64,000 nt of DNA, from positions 62,599 through 126,598 of the forward strand of contig NZ_SMRP01000006.1 in assembly GCF_004353915.1 (NCBI RefSeq). Reading direction: 5' to 3'. How positions within the stretch are numbered: position 1 is the stretch's first letter; each line of letters begins with the position of its first letter. A program made the translations under genes and the position numbers. Below the pieces are notes generated by a model that did no database searches, was not told the DNA's origin, and was given only the letters and a program-made list of their open reading frames with translations. Shown here one piece after another: positions 46,151 to 55,806 of this stretch. The DNA comes from Paraburkholderia silviterrae. Its GTDB lineage: Bacteria > Pseudomonadota > Gammaproteobacteria > Burkholderiales > Burkholderiaceae.

Positions 46151-47119
46151 TCAGTGGGACCCACCGCTGCGGCGGGGGCGAAGTTCGGAATAGAGGTACG
46201 GCACCATGATGGCCGCAACCGTGCAGAGCATCATGACCGCGCTCGCGGCGCCCATTCCGAGTTCGTTGCGGGTGAACGTGAACGAGTACATGAATGTGGA
46301 GGGCAGTTCGGTCGAATAGCCGGGGCCCGCGCCCGTCAGCGCGACGACGAGCTCATAGCTCTTCACCGCAAGGTGGACGAGAATCACGAACGCGGAGATA
46401 AACGCGGGCCGCAGTTGCGGAATGATGATGCGACGATAGATGGCGGGCATTTTCGCGCCGTCGATCGAAGCGGCCTTGACCATGTCCTGGTCGATGCCCC
46501 GCAGGCCGGCGAGGAACATGGCCATCACGAAGCCGGATGCCTGCCATACGGCGGCAATCACGACGGTGTAGATCGCCATGTGGTCGTCGATGATCCAGTT
46601 GAAGGTGAAGCTCGTCCAGCCCCAGTCGTGAAAGAGCTTGGTGAGCCCGAGCCCCGGATTCAGGATCCACTTCCACGCCGTACCGGTGACGATGAACGAG
46701 ATCGCCATGGGATAGAGGAAGATGGCGCGCAGACCGCCTTCGGCGCGGATGCGCTGATCCAGCAGGATCGCGAGCATCAGCCCGATCGCCATGCAGAGCA
46801 CGACGTAGAGCGAAGCATAGATGCCGAGGTTCATCACCGCGACATGCCAGCGCGGATGCTCCCACACACGCGCATATTGCGTGAACCCAGCCCAGTGCAG
46901 ATTCGCGAAGGCCCGCGAACGTGTAAAGGACAGGACCGTGGTCCAGATGATGAAGCCGTAGACGAAGATGAGCGTCGCAATCAGCGTCGGCGACAGAACC
47001 AGCTTCGGCAGAACCTGTTCGAACCGGTTGCGCAGGCTCGAACGGCGCCGGTTTTGAACCGGCGAGGTAGACACGCCGCCGTGGGCCGTGGCGTGAGCAG
47101 TCCCATGTGTAGTGTGCAT
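46151..47119 (-). CDS. carbohydrate ABC transporter permease (MalF-like)
   Basis: A 322-aa permease with a long N-terminal cytoplasmic tail and six helices (LVLSPTLIATLIFVYGFIIW first). The EAA loop is GLRGIDQDMVKAASIDGAKM with PAIYRRIIIPQLRPAF. I take the ATG at 47119, which follows GAAGG, rather than the GTG at 47134. Upstream, a perfect 12-bp stem-loop separates it from the binding-protein gene, as in malE-malF. Confidence 0.92.
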   Translation of the reverse strand: MHTTHGTAHATAHGGVSTSPVQNRRRSSLRNRFEQVLPKLVLSPTLIATLIFVYGFIIWTTVLSFTRSRAFANLHWAGFTQYARVWEHPRWHVAVMNLGIYASLYVVLCMAIGLMLAILLDQRIRAEGGLRAIFLYPMAISFIVTGTAWKWILNPGLGLTKLFHDWGWTSFTFNWIIDDHMAIYTVVIAAVWQASGFVMAMFLAGLRGIDQDMVKAASIDGAKMPAIYRRIIIPQLRPAFISAFVILVHLAVKSYELVVALTGAGPGYSTELPSTFMYSFTFTRNELGMGAASAVMMLCTVAAIMVPYLYSELRPRRSGGSH

Positions 47120-47153
47120 GACAGACACCTTCACTTCAGAAACTTCGGAGGAT

Positions 47154-47178
47154 CATGCGGCAACCAGGTTGCCGCATG
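47154..47178 (-). promoter_or_regulatory. intercistronic stem-loop between binding protein and permease genes
   Basis: CATGCGGCAACC, A, GGTTGCCGCATG is a perfect 12-1-12 inverted repeat, between the binding-protein stop (47203) and the permease start (47119). Right of it, CCTGGTTGC (47194-47202) could also pair with GCAACCAGG within the stem. By analogy with malE-malF it may stabilise the upstream message so that binding protein is made in excess. The same GCAACCAGG core occurs near 16268, 21992 and 26175. Confidence 0.7.
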
Positions 47179-47202
47179 AACGCGATGGCACAGCCTGGTT
47201 GC

Positions 47203-48456
47203 TTACTTTGCGTTGTTGATGGCCTGGACCAGTTGCTTGACCGCATCCGCAGACGACTGGTTGGAGTTGAAGAAATGCGTAACCACGTCGTAGACCGCGT
47301 TCTTTGGGCCGTCCGGCATCGCGTGACCGTGGGCGAAGCTGCCCACCATGGTGCCGTTCTTCAGCGCGGTACGCAGATCCGCCATCGACTTCTGGCCGCA
47401 TTCGTCGAGACCGTCCGCGGGCACGTCGAGGCGCGCGGGAATCGATCCCTTGATCTGATTGAATTTCGCCTGGTTGCCCTTGTCCATCACCGTCGACGCG
47501 AAGGCCAGTTCGCCCGGCGACGCCGCATCGCCCTTCTTGAACGTCGCAAACTGGTCGGTGTTGAAGATGAAGTCGCCCTGCGTACCCGGATACTGGAAAC
47601 ACAGGTAGTCGGTGCCCGCCTTCTTGCCGGCGTTCACGAATTCACCCTTGGCCCAGTCGCCCATGATCTGCATCGCGGCCTTGCCGTTGATCACCATCGA
47701 GGTGGCGAGATTCCAGTCCCGGCCCGGGAAGTTCGGATCGACCATGCCGCGCAGGGCGCGCATCTGGTCGAATGCCTTCTCCATCGTTTTGGATCCGAGC
47801 GCGGCCGGATCGAGATTCACAAGCGCCTGCGTGTAGAACTTCGGGCCGCCGGCCGACATCACCGCGCTGTCGAAGATCGTTGCTTCCTGCCAGGGCTGCC
47901 CGCCATGGGCAAGCGGGATATAGCCGGCCTTGCGGATCACCGCGGCATCCGCAACGAGCTGGTCGAACGACTGCGGCGGCGTGAGATGGAGCTGGTCAAA
48001 GATCTTCTTGTTGGCCCAGATCCAGTTGGTGCGGTGGATGTCGACCGGGACGGCCACCCAGTGCCCGTCGTGCTTCGAAAAACGCTGAATCGGTGCGGGC
48101 ACAACCTTGTCCCACCCTTCCTTTGCGGCGAGCGGATCGAGATTGGCGAGGTAGTCCTGTTCGGCGTATTCGGCAATGGTGAAGCCGAGCATCTGGATCG
48201 CATCGGGCGGGTTGTCCGACGCCACGCGCGCCTTGAGCACGGTGCGCGCCGCCTCGCCTCCGCCGCCGGCGATTGGCGCATCTTTCCACGTATAGCCGCG
48301 CTGCTTGAGGCCATCCTTCAGCACGCCAAGTGCCTTGGCTTCACCGCCCGAGGTCCACCAGTGCATGACCTCCACCTGCTTCGTGTCCGCCAGTGCGGAC
48401 ACACCATGCAATGCCACTACGCCGACTACCAATGCGGCAATACGCTTCTTGAACAT
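47203..48456 (-). CDS. carbohydrate ABC transporter periplasmic binding protein (family 1)
   Basis: A 417-aa sugar-binding protein. The Sec signal peptide MFKKRIAALVVGVVALHGVS is cleaved after ALA. The mature protein starts with VEVMHWWTSGGEAKALGVLK, the typical W-rich opening of family-1 binders. Later come NRTNW-like HRTNWIWANKKIFDQLHL, QPWQEATIFDSAV, GKAAMQIMGDWAKGEFVNAG and PGTQGDFIFNTDQF. This is the glucose/mannose/oligosaccharide type. ATG at 48456 follows GGAGACAACG. Tryptophans in the cleft fit stacking on a sugar ring. Substrate identity is not visible. Confidence 0.93.
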   Translation of the reverse strand: MFKKRIAALVVGVVALHGVSALADTKQVEVMHWWTSGGEAKALGVLKDGLKQRGYTWKDAPIAGGGGEAARTVLKARVASDNPPDAIQMLGFTIAEYAEQDYLANLDPLAAKEGWDKVVPAPIQRFSKHDGHWVAVPVDIHRTNWIWANKKIFDQLHLTPPQSFDQLVADAAVIRKAGYIPLAHGGQPWQEATIFDSAVMSAGGPKFYTQALVNLDPAALGSKTMEKAFDQMRALRGMVDPNFPGRDWNLATSMVINGKAAMQIMGDWAKGEFVNAGKKAGTDYLCFQYPGTQGDFIFNTDQFATFKKGDAASPGELAFASTVMDKGNQAKFNQIKGSIPARLDVPADGLDECGQKSMADLRTALKNGTMVGSFAHGHAMPDGPKNAVYDVVTHFFNSNQSSADAVKQLVQAINNAK

Positions 48457-48540
48457 CGTTGTCTCCGTGATGACGCGCCCTCGAAGGGCTTTCTTGTCGG
48501 TGCCATGGCGAGCCATGGCGGCTTAAGGGGTAGCCCGGGC

Positions 48541-50082
48541 TCATGCCGCCGGGCGTGGCAACCACCAGTTCCTGCGCGCTCCGATATGGAGCTGAACCGT
48601 CTTGGTTTCCGTGTAGTCCTCGACCGCCTGCTTGCCGAGCTCACGGCCGACGCCGCTCGCCTTGAAGCCACCGAACGGCAATTCGGGGTAGCCATCGAGG
48701 AACGTGTTCACCCACACCGTTCCCGCATCGACACCGCGCGCGACCGTGAGGCACGTGTCGATGTTGCTGCTCCAGACTGCGGCAGACAGGCCGTAAGCGG
48801 TTTCGTTAGCGATATCGATCGCGTCCTGCGTATCGGCGAACGCGATGATGGCGAGCACGGGTCCAAAGATTTCGTCGCGTGCAATGCCCATCTCCGGCTT
48901 CACATCGCCGATGATCGTCGGTTCGAGAAAGAGGCCCTTTGCGTCGTAACGCTTGCCGCCGAGTCGAACACGCGCACCCGCCGCCACGCCCTTGTCGATG
49001 TTGCCGAGAATCTCGTTGAGCTGGTTCTCGCTCACGATCGCGCCGATCTTGCAGTCCGGGTGCAGCGGGTCGCCCACCGGCACCTGGCGTGCGCGCTCGA
49101 CTACGGCCTGCGTGAAGCGCTCCGCAATCGATTCGTGCACGAGTACGCGGCTGCCACTGTTGCAGCATTCGCCGGCGTTGAAATAAACGCCGAACACCAC
49201 TGCGTCGACCATGGCGTCCCAGTCGCAGTCGGGAAAAACGATCTGCGGGTTCTTGCCGCCCAGTTCGAGCGCCACCTTCTTCAGATGCTTCGAAGCCAGT
49301 CCGCCGAGCAGGCTGCCGACGCGCGTCGAACCCGTAAACGACAGCATGTCGATGGCCGGATGCTCAGCAAGCGGCTGGCCGACCGTCGGCCCCTTGCCCG
49401 TCACCACATTGACGACGCCGGCCGGCACGCCCGCCTGCTCGAGAATCTCCATCAGGATCACGGTCGTGCTCGACGTCAGCTCGCTCGGCTTCACGACACA
49501 GGTACAGCCGGCAGCCAGCGCGAACGGCAGCTTCTGCGAGAGAATCCAGATCGGGAAATTCCAGGGCGTGATGAGCCCCACCACGCCAATGGGCTGGCGC
49601 AGCACGATCCCAAGCATGTCCTCGCCGAGCGTGTCGTAGGCTTCGCCGCTGGTCGTACGCGCGAGGCTCGCCGCGTATTGCCACAGGTCGACGCAGCCAG
49701 TCACTTCGCCGCGCGCCTGTGAGAGCGGCTTGCCCGTTTCGAGCGACTCGAGCAGCGCCATCTCTTCCGCGCGCGCCTTGATGCCCTCTGCCACGGCGAG
49801 CAGCACGCGCGCGCGCTCGACACCCTTGAGCTTCGGCCAGGGGCCGCGGCGGAATGCAGCGTCGGCGGCGTTGATGGCGGCTTCCACGTCTGCCGAAGTC
49901 GCCTCGGGGAACGTGCTCACCACATGCCCGTGCGCGGGACTACGGCGCTCGAATCGCAGACCGTCCGCCGATTCGGTCCATGTGCCGCCGATGTACATGC
50001 GGCCGTTGAACGCCTCGCGCACTGGCGCGGTTTCGTGGGCCAGCAGTGGCGTGGCAGAAGGGATGGAAGTTGCGTTCGTCAT
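48541..50082 (-). CDS. NAD-dependent aldehyde dehydrogenase
   Basis: A 513-aa enzyme of the broad ALDH/betaine-aldehyde type. It has LITPWNFPIWILSQKLPFAL, FTGSTRVGSLLGGLASKHLK, the Glu in VALELGGKNPQIVFPDC, the Cys in YFNAGECCNSGSRVLVHESI and PFGGFKASGVGRELGKQAVE. All catalytic residues are in place, unlike the D-for-E change in the ALDH at 33057. It starts one base after the enoyl-CoA hydratase stop, so the two are coupled. It should convert an aldehyde made by the GMC or SDR enzymes to a carboxylic acid, which the CoA-transferase could then activate. Confidence 0.93.
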   Translation of the reverse strand: MTNATSIPSATPLLAHETAPVREAFNGRMYIGGTWTESADGLRFERRSPAHGHVVSTFPEATSADVEAAINAADAAFRRGPWPKLKGVERARVLLAVAEGIKARAEEMALLESLETGKPLSQARGEVTGCVDLWQYAASLARTTSGEAYDTLGEDMLGIVLRQPIGVVGLITPWNFPIWILSQKLPFALAAGCTCVVKPSELTSSTTVILMEILEQAGVPAGVVNVVTGKGPTVGQPLAEHPAIDMLSFTGSTRVGSLLGGLASKHLKKVALELGGKNPQIVFPDCDWDAMVDAVVFGVYFNAGECCNSGSRVLVHESIAERFTQAVVERARQVPVGDPLHPDCKIGAIVSENQLNEILGNIDKGVAAGARVRLGGKRYDAKGLFLEPTIIGDVKPEMGIARDEIFGPVLAIIAFADTQDAIDIANETAYGLSAAVWSSNIDTCLTVARGVDAGTVWVNTFLDGYPELPFGGFKASGVGRELGKQAVEDYTETKTVQLHIGARRNWWLPRPAA

Positions 50083-50083
50083 T

Positions 50084-50866
50084 TCATTGACCCTCGTATT
50101 GAGCCGGACGGCGTTCGCGGAAGCTGGCCATGCCTTCGCGCGCATCGCGTGTCGTCGCGCAGAGCGCGCCGGCCATCGCCTCCAGCGTGGCGGCAGCCCC
50201 GCAACCCGCGGCGGCGTTGATCAGTTGTTTCGTGAGCTGCACCGAGACCGGCGCGAGCTCCGCCATCTTTTGCGCGATCGCCATTGCGGCGGCGAGCGAT
50301 GCCTGCGGTTCTGAAATCTCATCGACGAGTCCGATCGCGTAGGCACGCTGCGCATCGATACGTCGCGCCGTGAGTGCGAGCGATTTGACGTGACTCGGGC
50401 CGATCAGCGAGACCAGGCGCTGCGTACCCGACCAACCGGGGCATGTCGCTATGCCCGCTTCGGGCAGCGCGAAGGTCGCGCCCGGATCGGCAACCCGAAC
50501 GTCGGCGACCGCCGCCAGTTCGAGTCCGCCTCCGAATGCGGGACCGTTCAGCGCTGCGACGACAGGCAGGCGCAGCGCCGCCCAGCGATCGAAGATCCGG
50601 TGGCCGCGCGAGACCCATACGCGCCACATGTCGAGCGGCGCGAGTGCGGACCACTGGTTGATATCGGCGCCGACGCAGAAGGCGCGATCGCCCGCGCCGG
50701 TCAGCACCACGGCGCGCAGGTCCGCGTCCGCCTCGAGCTGGCCGGCGGCCTGCTCCAGTTGCCCTAGCATGTCGGGTGTGAGCGCGTTGAGCTTTTCCGG
50801 GCGATCGAGCGTCACGACGGCAACCGCGCCGCGCTTGTCGATCTGAATCAGTTGCGGCTCAGCCAT
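50084..50866 (-). CDS. enoyl-CoA hydratase/isomerase family protein
   Basis: A 260-aa crotonase-fold enzyme. It has LDRPEKLNALTPDMLGQLEQ, the oxyanion-hole loops (GDRAFCVGADINQW and LNGPAFGGGLELAAVADVRV) and the Glu in FALPEAGIATCPGWSGTQRL. The usual second acidic residue is replaced by CPGWSG, which may narrow it to isomerase or hydrolase activity. ATG at 50866 has AAGGAGG and overlaps the CoA-transferase stop by 8 bases. It implies that a CoA thioester intermediate exists in the pathway. Confidence 0.92.
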   Translation of the reverse strand: MAEPQLIQIDKRGAVAVVTLDRPEKLNALTPDMLGQLEQAAGQLEADADLRAVVLTGAGDRAFCVGADINQWSALAPLDMWRVWVSRGHRIFDRWAALRLPVVAALNGPAFGGGLELAAVADVRVADPGATFALPEAGIATCPGWSGTQRLVSLIGPSHVKSLALTARRIDAQRAYAIGLVDEISEPQASLAAAMAIAQKMAELAPVSVQLTKQLINAAAGCGAAATLEAMAGALCATTRDAREGMASFRERRPAQYEGQ

Positions 50867-52451
50867 GACGTGCCTCCTTGAGCTTCAGTCCGAACGGCGC
50901 GTCCGTGAAAATAGCCGCGTCCATGACCTTGAGCGAGGGCGACACGGCCAGCTCGAAATCGCAAAGGTCGAGCACGTCCCGTTGCAGATCGACGCCCGGC
51001 GCGATTTCAACGACTTCGAGCCCGGTATCCGTGAGACGAATCACACAGCGCTCTGTCACGTACAGCACCTCCTGATTGCGCTGCCGGCCCATGCGGCCGC
51101 TGAAGGTCACGTGATCCACGTCCGCGATGAACTTCTTCTTGCCTTCCTTGACGATGGTGAGGCGCCCGTCGCCCACCTCGATCTTCGCGCCCACCGTGAA
51201 ATAGCCGCTGAACACGAGCCGCTTTGCGTGCGTCGTGATATCGATGAAGCCCCCGCATCCGGCGGTGAGGTAAGGTTTGCCTGGCAGCTTCGAGACGTTC
51301 ACGTGGCCGTTGCGGTCGACCTGCAGGAGCGAGAGCAGCGAAACGTCGAAGCCGCCCCCCTGGAAGTACACGAATTGCGACGGCGACGGCATGATCGCGT
51401 CGGCGTTGCCCGAACAGCCGAACGCGAAGCCCAGCAGCGGCACGCCACCCACGGCGCCCTGCTCGATCGCCCACGTCACCTCGTCGCGATATCCCTCTTC
51501 CAGCAGAATGCGCGGCACGTTCGCCGAGATGCCGAAGCCGAGGTTCACCGCATCGTTCTGTGCGAGCTCCATCGCGGCGCGACGCGCGATAACCTTGTCG
51601 GCGTTCCATTCTGCGAATGCAAACGCACTGTCCGGCAGCTTCACTTCGCCGCTGATCTCCGGGTCATATTCGATCTGCGTCGTCTGTTTTTGCCCGGGAT
51701 CGACGACCACGTAATCGACCAGGTTGCAGGGAATGTGAACCTGCTGGGTGTGGAGCGAGCCGGCCTTGACCACGCGCTTGACCTGGGCGATCACAATGCC
51801 GCCGTTGTTGCGCACGGCCAGCGCCTGATCGCGACCGCCGAGCAGCGCACCTTCGTGCTCGAACGACAGGTTGCCCCGCTCGTCGGCGGTTGTTGCTCGA
51901 ACGATGGCCACGCGCGGGACAAAATTCTTGTAATGCAGCCATTCGTCGCCCGCAAACGCGACCTTTTCGACGATGGCATGCTCGGCAGCCAGGGCGTTCA
52001 TCGCACCGCCCTGTCGAGATGGGTCGACGTACGTGTCGAGACCCACCTTCGTCAGCACACCTGGGCGCTTTGCGGCTGCTTCGCGATGCATATCGAACAG
52101 CACGCCGCTTGGCAGGTTGTACGCACGGATTTCGTTGTCGGTCACGAGGCGCCAGATGTCCGGCATCGGCAAGCTCGAAGGACCGCTCGGGAACGAGCCG
52201 GCAATGATCGTTTCGATCAGCCCTTTCTTCGCAATATGGTCGACGCCCTTGATGCCGTACATGTCACCGGCGGCGATGGGGTGCAGCATGGTCAGGTTAC
52301 GCGGATGACCTTCTGCTTCGAAGCGCGCGCCGATGGCCGCGAGCATCGCATCGGGACAACCGAGGCCGCTCGACGAGCTCACCGTGACGACGTCGCCATC
52401 GTCGATCAGGCTTGCTGCCTGGGAGAACGAAATAACCTTGCTGGAACGCAC
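50859..52451 (-). CDS. acyl-CoA:acid CoA-transferase, fused alpha-beta (propionate CoA-transferase/YdiF type)
   Basis: A 530-aa single-chain family I CoA-transferase moving CoA between carboxylic acids. The alpha half has VTVSSSSGLGCPDAMLAAIG and GGAMNALAAEHAIVEKV. The beta half has the catalytic Glu in VTWAIEQGAVGGVPLLGFAF, then ITTHAKRLVFSGYFTVGAK. The start is the GTG at 52451, seven bases after AGGAG; the TTG at 52457 is too close. It supplies the CoA thioester for the adjoining hydratase without spending ATP. It is the second gene of the operon after the Gfo/Idh gene. Confidence 0.93.
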   Translation of the reverse strand: MRSSKVISFSQAASLIDDGDVVTVSSSSGLGCPDAMLAAIGARFEAEGHPRNLTMLHPIAAGDMYGIKGVDHIAKKGLIETIIAGSFPSGPSSLPMPDIWRLVTDNEIRAYNLPSGVLFDMHREAAAKRPGVLTKVGLDTYVDPSRQGGAMNALAAEHAIVEKVAFAGDEWLHYKNFVPRVAIVRATTADERGNLSFEHEGALLGGRDQALAVRNNGGIVIAQVKRVVKAGSLHTQQVHIPCNLVDYVVVDPGQKQTTQIEYDPEISGEVKLPDSAFAFAEWNADKVIARRAAMELAQNDAVNLGFGISANVPRILLEEGYRDEVTWAIEQGAVGGVPLLGFAFGCSGNADAIMPSPSQFVYFQGGGFDVSLLSLLQVDRNGHVNVSKLPGKPYLTAGCGGFIDITTHAKRLVFSGYFTVGAKIEVGDGRLTIVKEGKKKFIADVDHVTFSGRMGRQRNQEVLYVTERCVIRLTDTGLEVVEIAPGVDLQRDVLDLCDFELAVSPSLKVMDAAIFTDAPFGLKLKEARHG

Positions 52452-52472
52452 AATCAATCTCCTGAAACGGGC

Positions 52473-53561
<1,089 letters not shown>

Positions 53562-53580
53562 TCACGAAGTCAAACACTTT

Positions 53581-53594
53581 TTGGAACGTTCCAA
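53581..53594. promoter_or_regulatory. LacI-type operator O3 abutting the regulator's start codon
   Basis: TTGGAACGTTCCAA, identical to O1, ends two bases before the GTG start of the regulator, so it occupies the ribosome-binding region. O1 and O3 are 77 bp apart, which would allow looping by a tetramer. Autoregulation is strongly implied. Confidence 0.85.
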
Positions 53595-53596
53595 TT

Positions 53597-54700
53597 GTGC
53601 AAAGCAACATAAAACCCGGGCCCACGATCCAGGACATCGCGGCGGCGGCCGGCGTGTCGAAGTCGACGGTGTCCCTTGTCCTGCAGGACAGCCCGCGCAT
53701 CAAGGCCGAGACTGCGGAGAAAGTTCGCGAGGCGGCGCGCACACTAGGGTATGTCTACAACCGCGGGGCGGCCAACCTGCGCGGACGCCGCAGCACAACC
53801 GTCGGCATGGTCATCAACGATCTGACGAATCCGTTTTTCGTCGAATTGCTCGTGGCGATCGAACGTGTACTCGCGCAGTCCGGCTACACCACGCTGATGG
53901 CGCACACCGCCGAAAACGTGGAAACGCAAACGCGCGTGTTGCGCTCGATGCGCGAGCAGAATGTGGCCGGACTCATCATGTCCCCTGCCCTTGGCACACC
54001 TGGGAGCCTCACAGCCGAGATTCAGTCCTGGGGCATTCCGCTGGTGCTGGTTATGCGCCCGATGGGCACCGATGTGGACACCGTGGGAGTGAACAACGCA
54101 CACGGCTTTGCACTCTCGACTGAACACCTGATCCAGCAGGGACACACACGAATCGCGTTTGCCGGCAACCGGTCGGGGTATACCGTCGCGAACCAGCGCA
54201 GGCAAGGTTATCTGTCGACGATGGCAGCGCACGGATTGGCCGTGGAAGACAACTGGATCGTCGACGTGGAGCTCACGCCGAACGGCGGGCGCGATGCGGT
54301 GCGCGCCATCTTCGACATGAAGCCTCGGCCGACTGCGGTCGTCTGCTACAACGACCAGGTCGCATTCGGGGTGCTGCACGAACTGGACAGGATGGGCAAG
54401 CGCGCGGGAAAGGCGCTAGCCGTGGTCGGGTGCGACAACGTCGTAGCTTCCGAGCACACGAATCCGCCGTTGACCACGCTGTCCGCCGGTGCCGACAAGC
54501 TTGGCACCATGGCGAGCAGGACTTTGCTCGCTCGCCTCGAGGGCGCGGACGATATCGGCGACGACGTCGTGCAGTTCTTCGCAGAGCCGGAGCTCATCGT
54601 CCGTGAGTCCAGCGTCGGCCATCAGAGCGCCCGCACCGCAGTCGAATGGCGGAAAGGCGGTTCGGTGCAACCTGCACGCAAATCAAAGGACCCCGTATAG
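53597..54700 (+). CDS. LacI/GalR-family transcriptional regulator
   Basis: A 367-aa repressor, divergent from the long operon. The N-terminal HTH is GPTIQDIAAAAGVSKSTVSL with the hinge VYNRGAANLRGRRSTTVGMV. The periplasmic-binding-protein-like effector domain follows (NDLTNPFFVELLVAIERVLA, GIPLVLVMRPMGTDVDTVGV, TAVVCYNDQVAFGVLHELDR). The start is the GTG at 53597: no other start precedes the HTH in frame, and the operator sits directly in front of it, leaving only its own GGAA as a possible Shine-Dalgarno. It should release the operators on binding a sugar-like inducer. The C-terminal ~25 residues are polar and probably disordered. Confidence 0.93.
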   Translation: MQSNIKPGPTIQDIAAAAGVSKSTVSLVLQDSPRIKAETAEKVREAARTLGYVYNRGAANLRGRRSTTVGMVINDLTNPFFVELLVAIERVLAQSGYTTLMAHTAENVETQTRVLRSMREQNVAGLIMSPALGTPGSLTAEIQSWGIPLVLVMRPMGTDVDTVGVNNAHGFALSTEHLIQQGHTRIAFAGNRSGYTVANQRRQGYLSTMAAHGLAVEDNWIVDVELTPNGGRDAVRAIFDMKPRPTAVVCYNDQVAFGVLHELDRMGKRAGKALAVVGCDNVVASEHTNPPLTTLSAGADKLGTMASRTLLARLEGADDIGDDVVQFFAEPELIVRESSVGHQSARTAVEWRKGGSVQPARKSKDPV

Positions 54701-54906
54701 CGCGCAATAATCCCGTTGAACCGACTGATGCGCTCCCGGCGCCAAGTATATGTTTTGTATTCCTACATATAAAAATTTGAACACTTTTATTATGTAAACT
54801 TCGCACTGCAAGCGACCACTTAGCTGTTAGCTGCCTGACTTATGTCGAGGAACGGCGCGATGGTCAAGGCGGCCGTCCCCTGCGGTCAGCATTTGTGGCC
54901 CGTGAG

Positions 54907-55308
54907 TCACGCCTTCCGGACGAATGCCGATTTCAGGCTCATCGCGCCAAATCCGTCCACCGTGCAGTCGATGTCGTGGTCGCCGTCCACAAGGCGGATG
55001 TTCTTCACCCTGGTGCCCATCCTGATCACACCCGCCGAACCCTTCAGCTTCAGGTCCTTGATCACCGTGACGTTATCGCCGTCCTGCAGCACGTTGCCCG
55101 CCGAATCGCGATAAACCGTTGTGGCGGGATCGGCCTGCACGGCCGCATCATTCATGGGCCATTCGTGAGCGCACTCAGGGCAGACATACACACTATCGTT
55201 CCGGTATAAATATATCCAGAGTGCGCCGATAAATTGCGCACCAGGCTCTGCGTCTTCCGCTTTCATGGCCTCGTTTTCAACGAGTCGGTTGCGGATGGCG
55301 TGGGGCAT
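54907..55308 (-). CDS. PhnA/YjdM-family protein with a degraded N-terminal zinc ribbon
   Basis: The C-terminal part is a clear YjdM-type protein: VYVCPECAHEW (second half of the zinc ribbon), VYRDSAGNVLQDGDNVTVIK, DLKLKGSAGVIRMGTRVKNI and the end DGFGAMSLKSAFVRK. Normal members begin with a first CPxC pair about 18 residues before the second. Here the preceding residues (EPGAQFIGALWIYLYRND) carry no cysteine, so the ribbon cannot close. Start codons at 55308 or 55266 are guesses. Either the 5' end has mutated or a frameshift hides it. About 200 bases to the left (54701-54906) are A/T-rich and empty. Confidence 0.7.
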   Translation of the reverse strand: MPHAIRNRLVENEAMKAEDAEPGAQFIGALWIYLYRNDSVYVCPECAHEWPMNDAAVQADPATTVYRDSAGNVLQDGDNVTVIKDLKLKGSAGVIRMGTRVKNIRLVDGDHDIDCTVDGFGAMSLKSAFVRKA

Positions 55309-55663
55309 CCTCCTCGACTGACTACATAACGCGCGCCAACGCCTGAAGCCAGGATCAACTGGCTCCCAAGCCGCGAATCAACTGCGTATTGCCAAAAGTA
55401 CGCTCTATGAAAAATCCACCGATACGGCCTTCGTGCAGCGGTAAATGACGTGCGCAAACGCGGGAGCGCGCGCGCCTCGCCACCATTCGCTCGATAGCCA
55501 CGTGCAAATACGTCGCGCGGCCAAGGCTTGTCAAACTGACTGCTCTGGAAAAGTAGGCGAATTTTGCATCAGTTAGTCTGACTTTCTGTTTCCCTGAGAT
55601 CCGCCGCGTGACGAGGAGCGGAATCTGCAATGAAGGCTCCAAGGAGATGAAAGACCTTGCGAG
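55309..55663. other. intergenic region upstream of the sulfite dehydrogenase genes
   Basis: About 350 bases with no gene I can support on either strand. Open frames here lack codon bias. Its right end leads into a palindrome and probable promoter for the molybdopterin enzyme gene. Confidence 0.45.
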
Positions 55664-55678
55664 TTCACCTGAGGTGAA
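55664..55678. promoter_or_regulatory. palindromic operator candidate upstream of the sulfite dehydrogenase operon
   Basis: TTCACCT-G-AGGTGAA is a perfect 7-1-7 palindrome. A TTGCGA lies just before it and a TAGACT/TTATCT-like stretch just after, as in MerR-type promoters where the regulator binds between -35 and -10. It is about 125 bases upstream of the start codon. The regulator is not known. Confidence 0.5.
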
Positions 55679-55806
55679 ACTAGACTAGCCTTATCTCCAT
55701 AAGCACGTAACAGACACGCCCGCTCATCGCAGCAGGACGATGGCTTCAATACCCGCCCACCCGGAACCACCCAGTTATCCGAGCCTTTCGCAAGGAGAAC
55801 CATGCT

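Noticed and set aside
47155..49722. 855-codon plus-strand open frame, one of the longest in the window
   Set aside because: Antisense to the binding protein and aldehyde dehydrogenase genes; the translation is rich in R, H and E without domains.
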